Source: PALSA-894 sp034669145
GTDB lineage: Bacteria > Pseudomonadota > Alphaproteobacteria > Rhizobiales > Xanthobacteraceae
DNA: 64,000 nt
NCBI GenBank assembly: GCA_034669145.1
Contig: JAXDNY010000053.1
Location: 1 to 64,000, forward strand
Direction of reading: 5' to 3'
A program made the translations under genes and the position numbers. The notes under the pieces were generated by a model that was not told the DNA's origin, made no database searches, and saw only the letters and a program-made list of their open reading frames with translations. Of this stretch, positions 62,644-64,000 are shown piece by piece (the first letter of the stretch is position 1; each line of letters starts with the position of its first letter).

Positions 62644-64000
62644 CTATGCGGCGTCTTCCACCAACGGCAGGGCGAACTGGAAGGTCGCGCCACGATCGGC
62701 GTTGGCGGATGCCGATAGCCGCCCGCCGTGCGCCTCGACGATCGAGCGGCAGATCGAAAGCCCCATACCCAGCCCGCCGGGTTTTGTGCTGAAGAAGGCA
62801 TGGAACAGGCGATCCTGGCTTTCGGCGGTGAACCCGGCGCCACTGTCTTCCACCGCAACAATGACTTGCCCCGAGTCGTCCCGGTACGACCGGATCGTCA
62901 ATCTGCGGGCGCGGCCCGCAACCGCCTGCATCGCTTCGATGGCGTTCATGGTCAGGTTGATGATCACCTGCTGAAGCTGGACCCGGTCCGCGAGAACCGA
63001 AGGCAAACCTGCCGCAAGATCGCGTTGCACCGATATCCGATGCACCAGGAGCTCGCGTTGCAACAACATTACGACATCGTCGATCGCATCATTGACGTCG
63101 AGCGCGGCGCGGTGGCCGTCGGTCTTCCTTGTGAGGGTGCGGACGCGCTGGATCACGTCTCCCGCCCGGTTGCCATCCTTCACGATCCATTCCACGGCAC
63201 CACGCACATCGTTCAGGTCGGGTTTGTCCCGGGCAAGGAATCGGAGACACGCCTCGCCGTTTGCAACAATGGCGGCAAGCGGTTGATTGACCTCATGCGC
63301 AATCGACGCGCTGATCTCGCCCAAGACCGCCACGCGACTGGCGTGCGCGAGCTCGGCCTGGGCGGCCTGCAATGCCTCCTGCGCCTTCTTCGCCTCCGTG
63401 ACGTCCGCCATCGCGCCGATCATTTCCTCCGCGCCTGAGGCGTCCCTTACAAGCTGCGCGCGGACATGCAGATGCTTGATCTGCCCGTCCGGCATGAGCA
63501 AACGGTGCTCGTAGTCGAAGTTTTCCTCGCCATGCGTCGCGCGATCGAGTTGGTTTTGCACAAACGGGCGGTCATCGGGATGGGTCCGCTGCATGACGAT
63601 ATCGAGCGACGGCTTGATTCTCCGCTCGAAGCCCATGAGCTTGTAAAACTCCTCGGACCAGTAAGTCTCGCCGGTGACTGTTTTCCAGGCGAAGCTTCCC
63701 GTGAGAGTGAGCTTCTGCGCTTCCGCCAAATAGGCCTCGCTGCGTCGCAGGGCATGCTCGGCCCGCTTTCGATCCTCGATGTCGGTGTTCGTCCCATACC
63801 ATCTGACGACATTTCCGGCTCCATCGCGCAACGGCGACGGCCGAAACAGAAACCAGCGATACTCTCCGTCGAAGCGCCGCATCCGCGCCTCGACTTCCTC
63901 GGCATTTCCACTCGCCAGCATTCTCCGCCAAACGACCAGAAGACCGGGAAGATCGTCCGGATGGACTACGATCTGCCAGTCCCAGCCGAGCGCCTGCTCA
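62644..64000 (-). CDS. PAS-domain sensor histidine kinase (5' end beyond window)
   Basis: 452 residues visible, open at 64000. Two PAS domains: one ending with RPSPLRDGAGNVVRWYGTNTDIEDRKRAE, and a second with TGSFAWKTVTGETYWSEEFYKLMGFERRIKPSLDIVMQRTHPDDR to GAMADVTEAKKAQEAL. The kinase core follows: HisKA with His in EISASIAHEVNQPLAAIVANGEACLRFLA, then the N box NLTMNAIEAMQAV, VEDSGAGF and GGLGMGLSICRSIVEAHGG. No membrane segment appears in the part seen. It should phosphorylate the FixJ-type regulator and perhaps the receiver-only protein. Confidence 0.9.
   Translation of the reverse strand, partial: EQALGWDWQIVVHPDDLPGLLVVWRRMLASGNAEEVEARMRRFDGEYRWFLFRPSPLRDGAGNVVRWYGTNTDIEDRKRAEHALRRSEAYLAEAQKLTLTGSFAWKTVTGETYWSEEFYKLMGFERRIKPSLDIVMQRTHPDDRPFVQNQLDRATHGEENFDYEHRLLMPDGQIKHLHVRAQLVRDASGAEEMIGAMADVTEAKKAQEALQAAQAELAHASRVAVLGEISASIAHEVNQPLAAIVANGEACLRFLARDKPDLNDVRGAVEWIVKDGNRAGDVIQRVRTLTRKTDGHRAALDVNDAIDDVVMLLQRELLVHRISVQRDLAAGLPSVLADRVQLQQVIINLTMNAIEAMQAVAGRARRLTIRSYRDDSGQVIVAVEDSGAGFTAESQDRLFHAFFSTKPGGLGMGLSICRSIVEAHGGRLSASANADRGATFQFALPLVEDAA

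Overview
The window is GC-rich DNA from a free-living alphaproteobacterium. Gene content (many orphan solute receptors, UbiD/UbiX, TAXI-TRAP, Liv-type ABC transporters, FixJ-like regulators, RND pumps), the codon bias and two repeat families (a coding CCCTCCCCC/GGGGGAGGG palindrome at 13.7 kb and an intergenic inverted repeat at 21.4 kb) point to Hyphomicrobiales, in the Bradyrhizobium/Rhodopseudomonas/Xanthobacteraceae range. The genus is an inference. I saw no tRNA, rRNA, IS element, prophage or CRISPR array.

Layout. 1-2.7 kb: 5' part of a very long multi-HAMP sensor kinase (minus strand, runs off the window). 3.0-8.4 kb: FAD monooxygenase, Bug-type receptor, a TIGR02444 protein, UbiD decarboxylase with its flavin prenyltransferase UbiX facing it, and an H-NS-like protein with its own promoter. 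8.5-17.5 kb: a tight minus-strand operon with a fused hydantoinase A/B (oxoprolinase-like) followed by a complete polyamine-type ABC importer, headed by an epoxide-hydrolase-like enzyme. 17.5-21.4 kb: a divergent plus-strand operon (CoA-transferase, epimerase, atypical SDR, alpha/beta hydrolase). 21.5-26.8 kb: a complete branched-chain-type ABC importer (K-H-M-G-F order) with an SDR. 26.9-34.5 kb: TAXI-TRAP receptor and fused permease, gamma-glutamyltransferase, a DUF1028 protein and a peptide-type receptor. The first half is thus a catabolic/uptake region for organic acids, amides and peptides.

34.7-58 kb is an efflux region. A DctB/DctD-like two-component pair is followed immediately by a near-perfect sigma-54 promoter and an OMF-adaptor-RND operon. 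Then come an OprB-like porin, an outer-membrane-type protein, a second RND pump whose adaptor gene carries a -1 frameshift, a FUSC-type exporter, a Gly-rich secreted protein, and a third RND pump preceded by its adaptor, a low-complexity secreted protein and an AraC regulator. Only one outer-membrane factor is present for three pumps.

59-64 kb holds small secreted, membrane and zinc-ribbon-like proteins, a receiver-only regulator, a FixJ-type regulator and a PAS histidine kinase (partial). A 12-bp motif, AAACCTAGGTAT and variants, sits about 78-96 bp upstream of four genes here, always in the same orientation, which suggests a small local regulon. The two observations I consider strongest are the sigma-54/DctBD-like control of an RND operon (with an altered GAFTGA loop, GAFTSA) and this recurrent motif.
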